64,000 nucleotides of DNA. It comes from Phycomyces nitens (lineage: Eukaryota > Mucoromycota > Mucoromycetes > Mucorales > Phycomycetaceae). The stretch lies in NCBI GenBank assembly GCA_022702545.1, contig JAHRBC010000004.1, forward strand, positions 1,550,001 through 1,614,000, read 5' to 3'. Both the position numbers and the translations under genes were made by a program. The notes below the pieces were generated by a model. The model was given only the letters and a program-made list of their open reading frames with translations. It did not search any database and was not told where the DNA came from. This document shows positions 1 to 11,268 of this stretch, one piece after another; the first letter of the stretch is position 1; each line of letters begins with the position of its first letter.

Positions 1-662
1 AAAAGGCTAGAGTTTCTACTCCTGTCAATTAGTTATTGGGACATGGTTCTGCTCATCACAACACGCTTTATGCGGTCACAGATACCAACATTTTAGGTGT
101 ATAAAAAATGAGAGATACCAAAAGCGATCTCTCAAGAGTTTCTGTAAGGAAGAAAAATTTAAGAATGGAACAGATATGGTGCCTTTAACAATCGATTTTT
201 TTTTCGAATTTGTTTCAAATTCGTTTGATAAAACTCCGCGAGTAAAAAAATAAGGTTATTTAACATCCGACATACTGGAAAATCGCGGTAACAGTAAATC
301 GACACATCAGAAAACGAGTCACACGATTACGCATTAATTAATGATATATTTTGGTTGTCAATCACCTCTTTATTCTTTACACATCTCCTTACAAACAAAC
401 AAACAAGAAATACTCTTTACGTATCATAATCTACATTTTGAATCAAGTTATGAACCGTCTTATTGTTTTTGAGCAGACTTTTTTTAACTAAAAATTTACC
501 AACCCAAAGTCTATTAAGAATACACTTTGAATCAGTAAAAACTCTAGAATATATCAATTCATACCTCTCGAACAGCCTGGCAACAGTCGATTCTAGTCTA
601 CTCTACCAAAATCTCAAATATTATCTGTAAAAACTGTGCCAAACATGGATTACTGCTAATGA
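1..662. other. AT-rich flank, no gene seen
   Basis: No convincing coding exon is visible on either strand. The right part (about 462-606) is a dispersed repeat described separately. The sequence runs directly into the decayed gene at 663, with stop codons at 657-662 immediately upstream in its frame. Confidence 0.5.
462..606. repeat. Dispersed repeat, copy A
   Basis: About 145 bp clearly similar to 39634-39806 in the same orientation. Shared blocks include GAGCAGACTTT, AAGAATACACTTTGAATCAG, TCAATTCATA and a final CAGTCGATT...AATCTACT-type block. The two copies differ by scattered substitutions and short indels, so they are old. Copy A lies just upstream of the PD-(D/E)XK-like pseudogene, so it may be part of the same element. 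No terminal inverted repeat or target duplication was recognised. Confidence 0.7.
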
Positions 663-1634
663 CAGCCATCTCTTTCTTGCCTTGGCTTCTGTATATCAAA
701 AGTAAATGAAGCACACCCATATTATGCGCTGACTAGTATTCTTGGCAATTCATATACTCAGCGACCTGGTTTACGCTGTGTTGATTTAACGGTATCCGTA
801 AAATGGAAAGACAACAGTCGTTCAGACGTGTTACTTATCCCACGCGACTACTGCAACTACCCTACAATCCTGATGGAGGTGCAACAAATTGTTCCTGAGG
901 CGTTTTTGCAGCGCGTTATCCGCTATTGCCTGAACATATGCAAAAAATATGGGCGCAAGCCATTGGTGGTGATCTTTGGTGTGACTGGAGAGCAGTCTCA
1001 GAGCTTCCAGGGAACCTTCCATCCGACTAGAAAACAGTATATCCACTCTGCAAGCTGTACGTTTTGAACAACGGAGTGCCTGTTACTTGCCCCGCACACA
1101 TATATATCCATCGTGGATGAAATCGAATCGCCAATTGATCCACTACTGGTAATATCCCTCATATTTACACAACACCAATCTTGTTTGGCAACGCACTCTC
1201 ATTGAAATGATCCGACCATACAACTTCTGTATGCAACAGCACAATCAGAGATGACCAAAGTTACGACATACAATAATAACTTCCAAGAAACATTCTCCAA
1301 CATTTGTTCAACAAATAATATTTTTCTTGAACGGATACAGAAAGAAGTTCAGAAACTTCCAGCACCCACCAACAAAGTCAATAAACACATTGCTACTGCT
1401 ATGGACTACAACAACCGTCTGAAGCTACAGCTGTTGGATTCTTCTTCTTCCGACGAGTGCTCTGTGGATCTCCCTCGTTGCAAGAAACTTGGGCCAAAAA
1501 AGGACGCCAATGTTGAAGCTGAACTGTCGTTTATGGCCAATTTTCGCAGATCTTATAAAGGTCGCATGAATTGGAAGCAGTGCTACGAGGATGAAAAAAA
1601 AACTTGGGCTATTCAAATCGTTTTGCAGTGGTGA
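663..1634 (+). pseudogene. Decayed PD-(D/E)XK (Rpn-like) family gene
   Basis: One frame stays coherent over about 324 codons but is broken by TGA codons at 1065-1067 and 1203-1205, and preceded by TAA-TGA at 657-662. The readable core has an acidic residue in RCVDL (Asp codon 783-785), then MEVQ (876-884), then a helix with F-x2-R-x3-RYC and a hydrophobic strand. This D...ExQ layout is that of PD-(D/E)XK nuclease-like proteins of the PDDEXK_2/Rpn type, which occur as multicopy, transposon-associated genes; that assignment comes from the motif pattern, not a search. The C-terminal part is hydrophilic and unrecognised. Because the frame is kept and only nonsense codons interrupt it, decay looks recent. 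A real gene with introns over the stops is less likely, since no good splice pairs flank them. Confidence 0.5.
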
Positions 1635-2611
1635 AAGTTTGCGCGTTGTACACTCTCGGCATTCACATCGATCCCGCAAATAATATCTCCTATTTTCCCC
1701 ACTGTAATAAATAAAACAGTTTTTTTTGTGCCAAGTTACGTTTGTTACAGATTCATGTCAAAAATCCGAATCTGGCCAATCAGACTCTTTTGCTTGTAAC
1801 CCAAATTCGGGATTGGGAACAGTGATGAGGAAATTCTGTGGATGGTTGTTGGATTCCATCATAAACGAACAATGGCATTTTAATATCATCACAGAAAAAG
1901 ACGTTGTCATACGCAAATTATGAAATGCACCAAGCTTTTTTCAACCCACGGGTAAAATCAATTAAAGGCTTAACATGGGAAAAGGGCTCCATCAAGGCTG
2001 AGGCTGCGAAACCATGCCTCGACATCCTCCACAGTGTCTTTTTGGTTGAGTCCAGTTAACGTGACAGAACATTCACGATCGATACAGCATTTTTTTTATC
2101 GTTTTTGAATCTTGGAATTAATGAAAAAGCAAAAAGGTTAATTCTTGGGGAGATTCTTGATACCCTCACTTTTAATACTCAGGCTGTCAAAGAATCCCAA
2201 AAGGTTAATTAGACGGACATCTGGATATGATTGGCTCACATAATTTGACCGTGTCAAAAAAAAACCAGCCCATCGGTGATGAGTAGGGGTCCTTTGGATT
2301 TGATAATACTGCACAAAAGGCTTTGTAGAGATCTTAAATAGTCCTTTGAGCGTGTAGAAAAATATCAAATATGTACTAAGAAAAAGTATTGGACCTTAGT
2401 GCTATTATATGATTGCTTGAAAGGTACAAAAGACTTATACTTGGATAAAATAAAACATTATTATTTGGCTTAGCCTCTCAGCCTTATATCAAGCCTCTGC
2501 TGAAAAATTATATAAGTAGTATTTCTACTAACCAAGTCTTACACTCTCCTTGTAAAAATACCCAAAACAAAAACAATTCTTATATCTCTTTTTGCAGCTT
2601 ATTTTTGAATA
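1635..2611. other. Intergenic, no gene supported
   Basis: Only short frames (for example 1726-1923 + and 2138-2368 -) without recognisable motifs. The last 150 bp probably hold the promoter of the gene starting at 2612; they are AT-rich with several TATA-like stretches, none decisive. Confidence 0.4.
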
Positions 2612-3979
2612 ATGTTTCTACAAAAATTACAGTCTATTTTGTATTTTTTATTCTTAATATTTGTACCTAAATGCTATGCTCCACCAATCCAGCAAGAAGA
2701 TATACAAGCAACCAATAAAATACCTGTAGTCTCAATCCTGAAAACTGTCATATTCGGCTACATGACACACGTCCTAACAATTCGACCTCGAAATGGTGTC
2801 ACTGATTTTAGCACAACGCTTCGACGCATTACGGCTCTTACATATCCTTGCAGTGGAGTAGGTACTGCAGTAGGATCTATGTACAAATCAATTTACGGAG
2901 ATGAGATTCTTGGTATTTTCCAGTACAATTCCCTGTTAAAAGGTTACGACAGAGAAGAGGAAGACTTCCACAATTTACCCAAATCAGAGTCATCCGATCT
3001 GTCGCTTTTTAATACACCGTCAGCACAAGTATCTGAGAAAGATAAAGACAATAACGACAAAGAAGAAGGATCATATAAACTGCGTTCCCGAGCTATCCGT
3101 CTAAGAGATCGTCTTGTCAATGATAAAAAGGCAGAGAATATAAATATTGCAAAAAACGACAATTCAGCTTATCTGGCAGCTTTTTTGCATGTTCTTGGTC
3201 CTGAAAAAGCAAAGAAAACAAAGCATTGCATTCTAAATGGATCTCTAATTATTGGCCATGAAATTGAAAACAAAAATATGGATGAGGAACTTTCTTGCCT
3301 GTCAGATAAAATAGCCATCAATGGTCCAGGTGCTACATGTAAATACCAAAAAGAAATATACCCAAGAAATGTGCGTTACCTGTCGACAGATATGATAGAC
3401 AATCTTGAATCAGCTCACAACACGGATGAAACCTCGTATGTTGAAATATGTGTCACACTCGGTCAGTTACTCTTTACCACGATTGCATGCATGGATATAG
3501 ATGGAGATCGATGGGCCAAGGTTATTATTATTATCTACACCGCAATGTCCGTCCTTCAGTCAACTTCTCTCTTTATGCTACACAAGCAAACAACGGCCTT
3601 TAGTATCAAGGATGGTCAAGGACTATTGTCTAAAGGCATCAAAGCAATTTTGACTGAAGATCTTAAACAACTGGGTGAAGCCACTGACATTACCATGCTT
3701 GATGATGGAATTATTACTGTAATTTTCATGCTTCTAGGAACAATAGCGTCATTACTGATCGGTACTTGGGCAGATTATAATGCTCATAGTACAACACAAT
3801 GGCTTGTGCTATCCTGGATTCTTAGTCCTATTTCTTTTGTTGTCATTTTCTTTTTTATTATGTGTACTTCTAGCTGGGAAGAAAATTGGGATTCTTTTCT
3901 TATATTATTCTGTATTTCATGTATTCCTTCAATTGGATGTCTAATTGCAGCTACAATTATTGGATACTTGCCAAAATAA
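2612..3979 (+). CDS. Uncharacterised fungal multi-pass membrane protein
   Basis: Intronless frame of 455 residues. Residues 1-22 form a hydrophobic signal peptide or first membrane anchor. Residues about 40-105 contain a conserved-looking stretch (FGYMTHVLTIRP, then ALTYPCSGVG) that resembles the N-terminal region of a widespread uncharacterised fungal membrane protein family (my recollection of the family, unverified). Residues about 110-270 are charged and probably disordered, with many Lys, Glu and Asp. The C-terminal 180 residues hold four to five hydrophobic segments (about 280-300, 310-330, 370-390, 400-420, 430-453) ending in GYLPK. Gene structure differs from its intron-rich neighbours. 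Function unknown; signalling or stress sensing cannot be argued from the sequence alone. Confidence 0.75.
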   Translation: MFLQKLQSILYFLFLIFVPKCYAPPIQQEDIQATNKIPVVSILKTVIFGYMTHVLTIRPRNGVTDFSTTLRRITALTYPCSGVGTAVGSMYKSIYGDEILGIFQYNSLLKGYDREEEDFHNLPKSESSDLSLFNTPSAQVSEKDKDNNDKEEGSYKLRSRAIRLRDRLVNDKKAENINIAKNDNSAYLAAFLHVLGPEKAKKTKHCILNGSLIIGHEIENKNMDEELSCLSDKIAINGPGATCKYQKEIYPRNVRYLSTDMIDNLESAHNTDETSYVEICVTLGQLLFTTIACMDIDGDRWAKVIIIIYTAMSVLQSTSLFMLHKQTTAFSIKDGQGLLSKGIKAILTEDLKQLGEATDITMLDDGIITVIFMLLGTIASLLIGTWADYNAHSTTQWLVLSWILSPISFVVIFFFIMCTSSWEENWDSFLILFCISCIPSIGCLIAATIIGYLPK

Positions 3980-4820
3980 CATAATCCTTATTTTAATACC
4001 TTTTCCCATTAAAAATTATTTGATTTCCTATAATAAACAAACGTTTTTATAAAATGTCAAGATGGTCTTTATCCCTTTCTTTTCTTTTATTATATTATAT
4101 TATCAAATTTTATTTCCATCTCATTCATTCAAGTCCATTTTAATGGCAACCCAAAGGCACTAGACTTTATAAATAATCTAGACACATCTGAACTTTCCTT
4201 GTTGTAGCTATCAATGCTAAATCTGACTCTAGCCATAGCTTATAGGCATGGACACCTAAACTGCTAATTTTCTGTTTTTGTGTATAATTGTATTATAAAA
4301 TCCGCAAATTGACAAGATCATTTGTCATTTGGCACCATGAGCACTGTACTTTTAAATGGCCAAAGTAATCAATATATTTAAGTCTAATAACCATGAATTA
4401 AATCAAAATTTTTTATGATTTCTGTTTATTCTTTCTGCGATATCTTTCCAAAAATCACTATTATAAACTGTAGTATTTGCTGATATCAATAGAACCAGCT
4501 TTCAATATACCAGGGCTTTTTTTTTCAACATTTTACCTTTGGCTTGCCAGAAATCCCTTCTTTTCCCTATAAAACAGTCACTGTGACTGCCGTTAATTAA
4601 AGCGGTTGAAACTCTTTTAGTCTGGCGGTTTGCATGTTGCCTACAACTGGTGTATTCATCACCGCAACAATGTAAACTTCACGTGGCCATGGCCTTGTTG
4701 ATAGGAAACAGAATGATATAAAATCCATAACACTACCACTCATACGCATTACAACCGTTTGATATTTCAGAATAAACCTGTTGCTCTTGGCAGAGAGAGA
4801 GAGAAATAGAAACCTAGCCG
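3980..4820. other. Intergenic, no gene seen
   Basis: AT-rich spacer between two plus-strand genes. No coding exon or RNA gene is supported. It includes a short (GA)n run at 4794-4804 just upstream of the next start codon. Confidence 0.5.
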
Positions 4821-6253
4821 ATGGATGTTCCCGTCTTTTGTGTCCCGCGAATCCTTCTCCTACGCATCCTTCTTCAACTGTTTGTTATACCTCCTCATCT
4901 AACTGAAGAAAGAATCGGAAAGCCACCAGTCAATTTCTATGGAGTTCTTACGGATGTATTGCAGGAATGTGGCCACTTGCCAGACATCAATAAGTTTCTT
5001 TATACTTGTCTCCATAGAACATTCCTTCAAGCAGGCGAACCTATTGTGAACTGGGGTTGGCATGCTGCTAGAATAAAAAATGAATCAGACTGGGACGATA
5101 TTGATTGGAAGAAACAAAACGGTCAGGAGCCTGCAGCTCTTCACTTTGAGGTTATGACGAGTAGCGTGAGTAAGAATGGCCATAGGTGATTCATTTCTTT
5201 GACACAGTCTTTAAAATAGGCTAGAACTCGAATTGATCTCGAGCTAACAAGTCCAGGGTGCAGAGTAGAAAATGATCCCCGGTTTTCAATCCAGGATAGT
5301 CAGGTATACACATTTATAATATTGTGGCTACAGAATAACTCATGCATGGTATTGATTACTAGGGAAAACATATACCTTTGGACGCTGTCTTGGTTGGCAC
5401 TCTTCAGTACCTACAGAAGAACATATCTCCAGAAGAACGCCAGGGAACAGAACATTTGGTTGAATTGAGATTGGAGCAATTTGCCAGGGATCGTTACGAA
5501 CTCCAACGATTCCCACCCACTCATTTTGTCTTGGTTGGAGCCTTGATGAAACAAACATCAACCATGATGGGCTCATCTGATAAATGGTGCATATACATGA
5601 GAGACTTTATCGAAAATAATGCGGGTACAAATTGGCGTGTTCTCGAAGAGACCTCGTTAGAATCTGATCACCAAAAGGTAAATGATATCTGATTATAAAG
5701 ATGATGGAAAAGGGTAGGAAAAAAGAGAAAGGTTTTTAAAAGTAGAAAGGGGAACTTGATTTCTGGGCATTAGATTTCTACCGTGCAGGCATGGGCAGAT
5801 ATTCGAGGACGGCCCGTTATTACAGAAGATGGAATGGTTGTAGATCCTTCTACCTTTGGACAAACCTATCGGCCAGTCTACTTGTTCTATTGCAACCAAA
5901 AGGTTCTTGTATCCAATACCACCGGCCCACCAATAAAACAAGACGGCGTGATCACCATGGCCGACTACAGTTTTGAAGAGGATCAGTATGCAGAACCATT
6001 AGAGTCTGACAAAGAGCAAGATTTATGCAAGACATGTTTTATTGCTGAGCATGCACCTGGAAACGATATATATTACTGCGATGGTTGTGATAATTGTGTT
6101 CATCAGTTATGTGAAGAGCCTCCCATTGAAGACTTTGAGAATAAGATTGATCCATGGTACTGTCGAGCTTGCCTGAGAGCAAGAAACCTTCCCATTCCAC
6201 GTCCTCCACTGGATTACATTTCACGAAAAAGGAAGTTTGAAGGTCCAGAGTAG
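4821..6253 (+). CDS. PHD-finger protein, unknown N-terminal domain
   Basis: Exons 4821-5165, 5363-5677, 5789-6253, all introns phase 0 (GTGAGT, GTAAAT donors), about 374 residues. The C-terminal part has a complete C4HC3 PHD finger: CKTC, CDGCDNCVHQLC and WYCRAC (about residues 290-340), with a Trp before the last Cys pair as in chromatin-reading fingers. This suggests nuclear histone-tail binding, but no catalytic domain is visible. The first 270 residues (for instance FYGVLTDVLQECGH and QRFPPTHFVLVGALM) look folded and are not a family I recognise. The first 20 residues are hydrophobic and unlike the rest, so the true start or a first exon may be misplaced. It is convergent with the glutamate decarboxylase gene, 151 bp apart. 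Confidence 0.75.
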
Positions 6254-6404
6254 TACCTTTTAAACAGCATACTTTACTTTGACTAGCTGCATTACAGTTT
6301 ACATTCTATAAAACACCGTAGATGTATATACAAGTTTTATTTTATTTTACCAAGAAAAACAAGCATTTTTATATACATATACTTTTATATCAACACAAGA
6401 GTTT

Positions 6405-8744
6405 TTAACATACTCCTTGGGCATTCTTGGGTTCCTCATAATGTTCACTTTCTAGAGTGTTAATGTTTTTGGTAGCCTGCTCGTTATTTCTGATTCTATG
6501 ACAAGCATTGTGTCTATGCTTGGTTCTATAAGAGCTTGGGTGTGGATGAGATATCGTTAAACGGTCAACTTGGGACATATCGACTAGACTTACCGAACAC
6601 TTTCAATTGTATCTTTATCTAGTAAGTCAAGGCGTTGTAGTGCTGACATAATGTCTCGTATAAGCAGGGATCCACGGACATGGGAAAAATCTTCGCGGAT
6701 TACTACACGAACAAGCTTCATACTCTCAAGAGCATGCGCCATAGTGTATGCCGGAACAATCCACCCACGCTGCCTTAACTGAGCTGCCAAGTCAAACTAA
6801 AAAACAAATTATAAAAATCAGTATTTCCCATTTTTTAAATACACGTATAATCATACCTCATCATAATCGCATTTATTCTTTAGTCTAAACGCAACTAGTG
6901 GTAAGCCACGGCCCTCGCGCTCGCTCAGAATAATAAATCGACCTGTTTCCTCGAGCTTATTTGCAATATAGTCTGCTGTCTTTATCAGATTAGTCATTAT
7001 TCTCGTAAACCCTGTTCTACCAAGTCGAACAAAGACATAGTACTGGGCAATAACCTGAGAAGCGCTTTTACTGAAATTCAAAGTAAAAGAAGCCTGTTTT
7101 GTGTGTGTGAGCACATAATATATTATTATTATTTGCCGTTCTTGTACTTTTGCACATTGATATACTTGCCTGCTCACTGCCAAGGTAGTTGACATTGAAA
7201 ACAAGGTCTTTTGGTAAGAATTCGGCGCTTCTCCACACAGCCCAACCGACTCCAGGGTAAGTCAGGCCATATTTATGACCAGAAGCATTTATTGAGACGA
7301 CACGGCTGAGGCGAAAGTCCCACTCGAGATCTGGAGTAATAAAAGGAGCAACAAAACCACCACTATATTCACAATACAGGAAAAAGTTAATGAATGGTTT
7401 TATAATATAAATATACGTATATATACCTAGCAGCATCTACATGGATATTAACATCCCATCCAGTGGCCTTGTTTTTTTCTTCTAAAAGCTTATTAAGAGT
7501 TTTGACATCTTCATAATGACCAGTATACTAATTTTGTATATAAATAAATATCTCTTTCGTGCGTTCTTAGATACGCTTACCGTGGATCCAAGGATGGCAC
7601 AGATACCAATAGTGTTCTCATCCACTAAATCAACTGCCTTTTTAGGATCCATATAGAGTAAATCCTTGGTACAAGGGACTTCTCTTGATTCAATCTCAAG
7701 ATAACTGTTTTACAATATAATCAGTTTTCGGAAATAAAGTATTTGATAGGCGAGTGATTACCGTGTAGCTTTGTGCCAAGCAACCTGGCAGTTTGTCCCC
7801 ATAATTATATTTGGATTGTCAGTAGATAGACCCTTGGCTTTACGACTTAGCTGCCAACGACGCTTCATGGCCAGTGTACCCAAGATCACACCCTCTGATG
7901 ATCCAATAGTAGAGCACCCCAAGGATTCTTCGGTCGATTTACTCATGGGTGCATTAAACAAACGAGCAATAATATTGACACATCGATTCTACGAATATTT
8001 ATTATATATTCACATTGATACCAACAATTTATATCTCCTCAAAAAAAACCTACGGATATTTCGGCAGTCTGAGGATATTCTTCAAAATCGATAAAGTTCT
8101 TTGATAAGTTTTCGACCATTAGTTGTGTTGCCTCATCTTCCATAAAGGTGGTGACAAAAGTGGCCAAGTTTAAAGATGGGTTTCCATCCAACTAATACAA
8201 AATATTGCACACATGTGATTAACTATGGTTCATAGATTAAGTAATGTCTTACAGCCAACTCGTCATTTATTAAATGATATGCAACCTCTAGATAAAACAT
8301 AGTAATCAATAAACCAACATTCATGTAAAAAGTTGACCAATTTCAAAGCGTACTTGGAGGCATCTCTCCCTAGTTTTCAGAAATAGAAATATAATGAGCA
8401 AAATAGTCTTTAACAAGGTACTTTTTAGACAGAAGTATCATTATCACTTTACATCTGGTAAAGAATATCTGGTATTTTAATATTATTAGACGACATTTGG
8501 TTGTATCAAGACATAAGAATAGATTTAACTGGAAAGCATGGCTAACCTTGGGATATCTTCGGATGCCCAGCGCGTTCCATACACTGTCATATTGACAGAG
8601 CTATCCTCGTCCTCTTCATGTGAATCTTCAATGTTGGTATTTCCCAGAGTCTTTGGTTAGCACCAAAAAAAAGTTCTTTTTTTTATAGCCGGGAATTTCT
8701 AATGTTGGCATATTACCTGATATAACGCTAGAAAGAAACCCCAT
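6405..8744 (-). CDS. Glutamate decarboxylase (PLP-dependent)
   Basis: Decarboxylates glutamate to GABA, the first step of the GABA shunt, in the cytosol. Thirteen exons fit one 508-residue frame: 8744-8717, 8625-8547, 8468-8453, 8369-8354, 8287-8253, 8191-8054, 7988-7762, 7704-7581, 7527-7427, 7362-7170, 7093-6857, 6796-6594, 6534-6405. Diagnostic segments are [12 protein letters not shown] N terminus, [13 protein letters not shown], and [10 protein letters not shown] with the Schiff-base Lys near residue 285, then [15 protein letters not shown]. Exons of 16, 16 and 35 nt follow one another, and the intron after 7170 has a GC donor (GCAAGT). The last exon acceptor has an in-frame alternative a few codons away. 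The C-terminal tail is basic then acidic and ends in Cys; fungal and plant enzymes often carry regulatory tails here, but calmodulin binding is not shown. Confidence 0.93.
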
Positions 8745-9232
8745 TATAAAAAAAATCTATTAGAAAGTAATAAAGAGCTGTCAAATATTCTGGTAGAAGC
8801 TTCCTTGTTTTTGCTTTTTTATTCAATATTGATTGTTTTTGGTCAAGAATGCATGCCTACAAATACTACTTGTCAACACAAGAGTATACTTACATATCAA
8901 ATATTATTATGAATATTCTAGGATTATTCTAATTGTTCTGTCGAATCGGAAAAATATCGTTTATTCGCCATTGGAGACATGCTGGATAGACTACTTGGAT
9001 TATACTTTTACATGACTAGCGTACCGATAGTTTTTGATACGGGCTGATTAAATTAAAGGAATGCATTCATAATTTAATCTGTAGAATATAGCTTGTTTTT
9101 ATGTATCAAGGCAAGTCTATTAAAATGAAATTTAGTGGATAGAGTCCCTATAAATATATTATATATTTATATTTATATTAATGTTATGGTGTAATATGCT
9201 ATTAGTTTTGTGCGGCCTCGGGCGCCCGGTTT
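8745..9232. other. Intergenic spacer
   Basis: Upstream region of glutamate decarboxylase and downstream region of the subtilase. AT-rich, with a (TATA)-rich stretch near 9150-9180. No gene seen. Confidence 0.5.
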
Positions 9233-10865
9233 TTAGGCAGGTGCATAGGCAAGTAAATTTTGGCTTGATCCAGCCTGGTATGGAGTCATGCTAAGAATGT
9301 TTTCGGTGGCTACTCCTGACAAGGTGTCATACAATTCCTGTACTGTATTGTACCGTTTCTTAGACATCAAAAGAGCAGCAATTCCTGCAACATGCGGACT
9401 TGCCATACTATCAAATACAATACTTAATAAAAGGAATATTAAAGAACAACAGAGTTGATTTTACCTTGTACCATCCTGTATCTTGATTTCTTTACCTAGC
9501 CAACTACTAATAATATTTGTGCCAGGCGCATACATCTTCACACATGGACCATAAGCTGAAAAGAAAGGCAATGCATCTTTCTCGGACGATGCGCCAACAG
9601 GAAAGACATACTTATTGGCAGAAGGAGAATATTGGCATGCATCGTCCCCAGAATTCCCTGCCGAAACAAATATCGGAATATTGTGGTCCAAGGCTGCTGA
9701 TTCGAGAGCATCGTCAATCATTGCTGAACGAGGGCCACTAAGTGAGAGATTGATTATGCTTTTTCCAGGCTCGGCTATTTCCATTACATGCTCAATAGCT
9801 TTTTAGAGGTTTAAGGATCATTAGTACCATGTCCTTGTTAAATAAATTCAATTCAGAAGTCTACCTTTTAATAGAGCAATAGTTGTCCCATCACCAAACT
9901 TGTCGAGAATCTTGATACCATGGAGTCTGACATTTTTTGCCACACCAAATGTATCCCCACCAACAATTCCAGCCACATGTGTTCCTAAACAATTGACAAT
10001 GTCAGTCATGCTACATTGATTGCTTGTTGCAACAGATCAGTAAAAAGAAAGACTTACCATGGCCAGCAAGATCAATAGGATCTTCTCCCTCGATAAAGTT
10101 TGCATCCATAGTGGCACGCCCCGTAAACTCTGGATGATTTACATTTATGCCTGTATCAAATACATATACATGTACGTCGCTTCTATATATCATAGAATAT
10201 GTTAAAGTCTTTCATTCATCCATTCTTAACATTGTTTGTAAATCTTCACGTACCCTCCATTGGGATCGGCAGATCCTTCTGAAAAGTCATTGAGTTTTCG
10301 ACGATGAATTCGTGTAAGACCCCAATTGGTCAGAGGAAAGATTGGAAATCTTGATCGTCGTTTTCCTAATCTTCGACTTGGTTGACGAGTGGCTCGATAG
10401 ATCTGATTTGGCTCTACATGTTCCACGGCTTCCAATTTGCTCAGATAATTTAAAAAAGTAGGTGAAAATGAGCCAGCAACCGTCGATAGTTTTCGGTTGA
10501 GTTGGATTGGCTTAATATAATTATCTTCAATGTCTGTTGCATTAGCGTCAAGGGGATTGATGCCTGCCGCAGACAACTTTGTTTTTTGAAAGATGGAGTA
10601 GTGTTGATTGATAAAATTTGTTGGCTCGGTTGCTTAATTGTTATTGTTGATTAGTATGTAAATCCAATATAAGCAAATCTTGATGTGTTTACAAAGAGAT
10701 CTTACCAAAGGTAGTAGTATTTAGATGACTCTGCTTTAGTTTAACAATATATGTCGGTTCGCTATTCAAAAGGCCTTGAGACGCATTAACTCGAGTATAA
10801 ACTGAGTTGGTGGCAAGTCCAAAGACAGGGACACCAATGAACAAAATGAAAATGATCAATTGCAT
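9233..10865 (-). CDS. Cerevisin/proteinase K-like subtilisin (S8A)
   Basis: Secreted or vacuolar serine endopeptidase of 430 residues. Exons 10865-10706, 10632-10254, 10182-10058, 9984-9865, 9798-9465, 9407-9233 join in phase. Residues 1-17 are a signal peptide; an inhibitor-I9 propeptide follows (TYIVKLK ... VEPNQIYRA) and ends near a basic cluster (RRLGKRR, a plausible kexin site). The full catalytic triad is present: Asp in VFDTG, His in GHGTHVAG, Ser in GTSMASPHVAG, with the oxyanion Asn in VSAGNSG. Length and order match proteinase K/PRB1-type enzymes. The C terminus stops soon after the catalytic domain, without an extra domain. Vacuolar versus extracellular location cannot be decided from the sequence. 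Confidence 0.92.
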
Positions 10866-11268
10866 CTTTGTCGATGAAAAAAAAAGGCCACCAAACTGTC
10901 CTTGGCTTTATTCTTCTTATAAAATGTATGATACTTTATACCCAAGTTTTTTTTTTAAAAAAAAAAGTACTAAAGACATGTCTCAGTTTTAGCAAACAAA
11001 CCGTATAGATAGTCGCACCAAATGCTGGTAATAGACTTACTTTATCTTTAACAGAATCGTTTCACCTCGTCTAATTAACATATGTTTGTGTGTTCATCTC
11101 AAGATCGTTTATGTACTGATGATTTGTTGTGTAAATAAAGATTAAGTAAATATCTTAAAGGGTATTGCTAATGTCATAATCCCTAGATTTCCCATCAGCT
11201 AGGATTTTGTAATATCTTTTTGTAAAATAAAATAAAAAAAAAAGGTGCGAGCCTATTCGATTTGATGT
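10866..11268. other. Intergenic, subtilase promoter region
   Basis: Contains poly(A)/poly(T) runs (about 10946-10968) and no coding frame that I can support. Likely holds the promoter of the minus-strand subtilase. Confidence 0.45.

Noticed and set aside
8650..8717. Acceptor at 8651 for exon 2 of glutamate decarboxylase
   Set aside because: It does not match the phase of the first exon; the acceptor before 8625 does.
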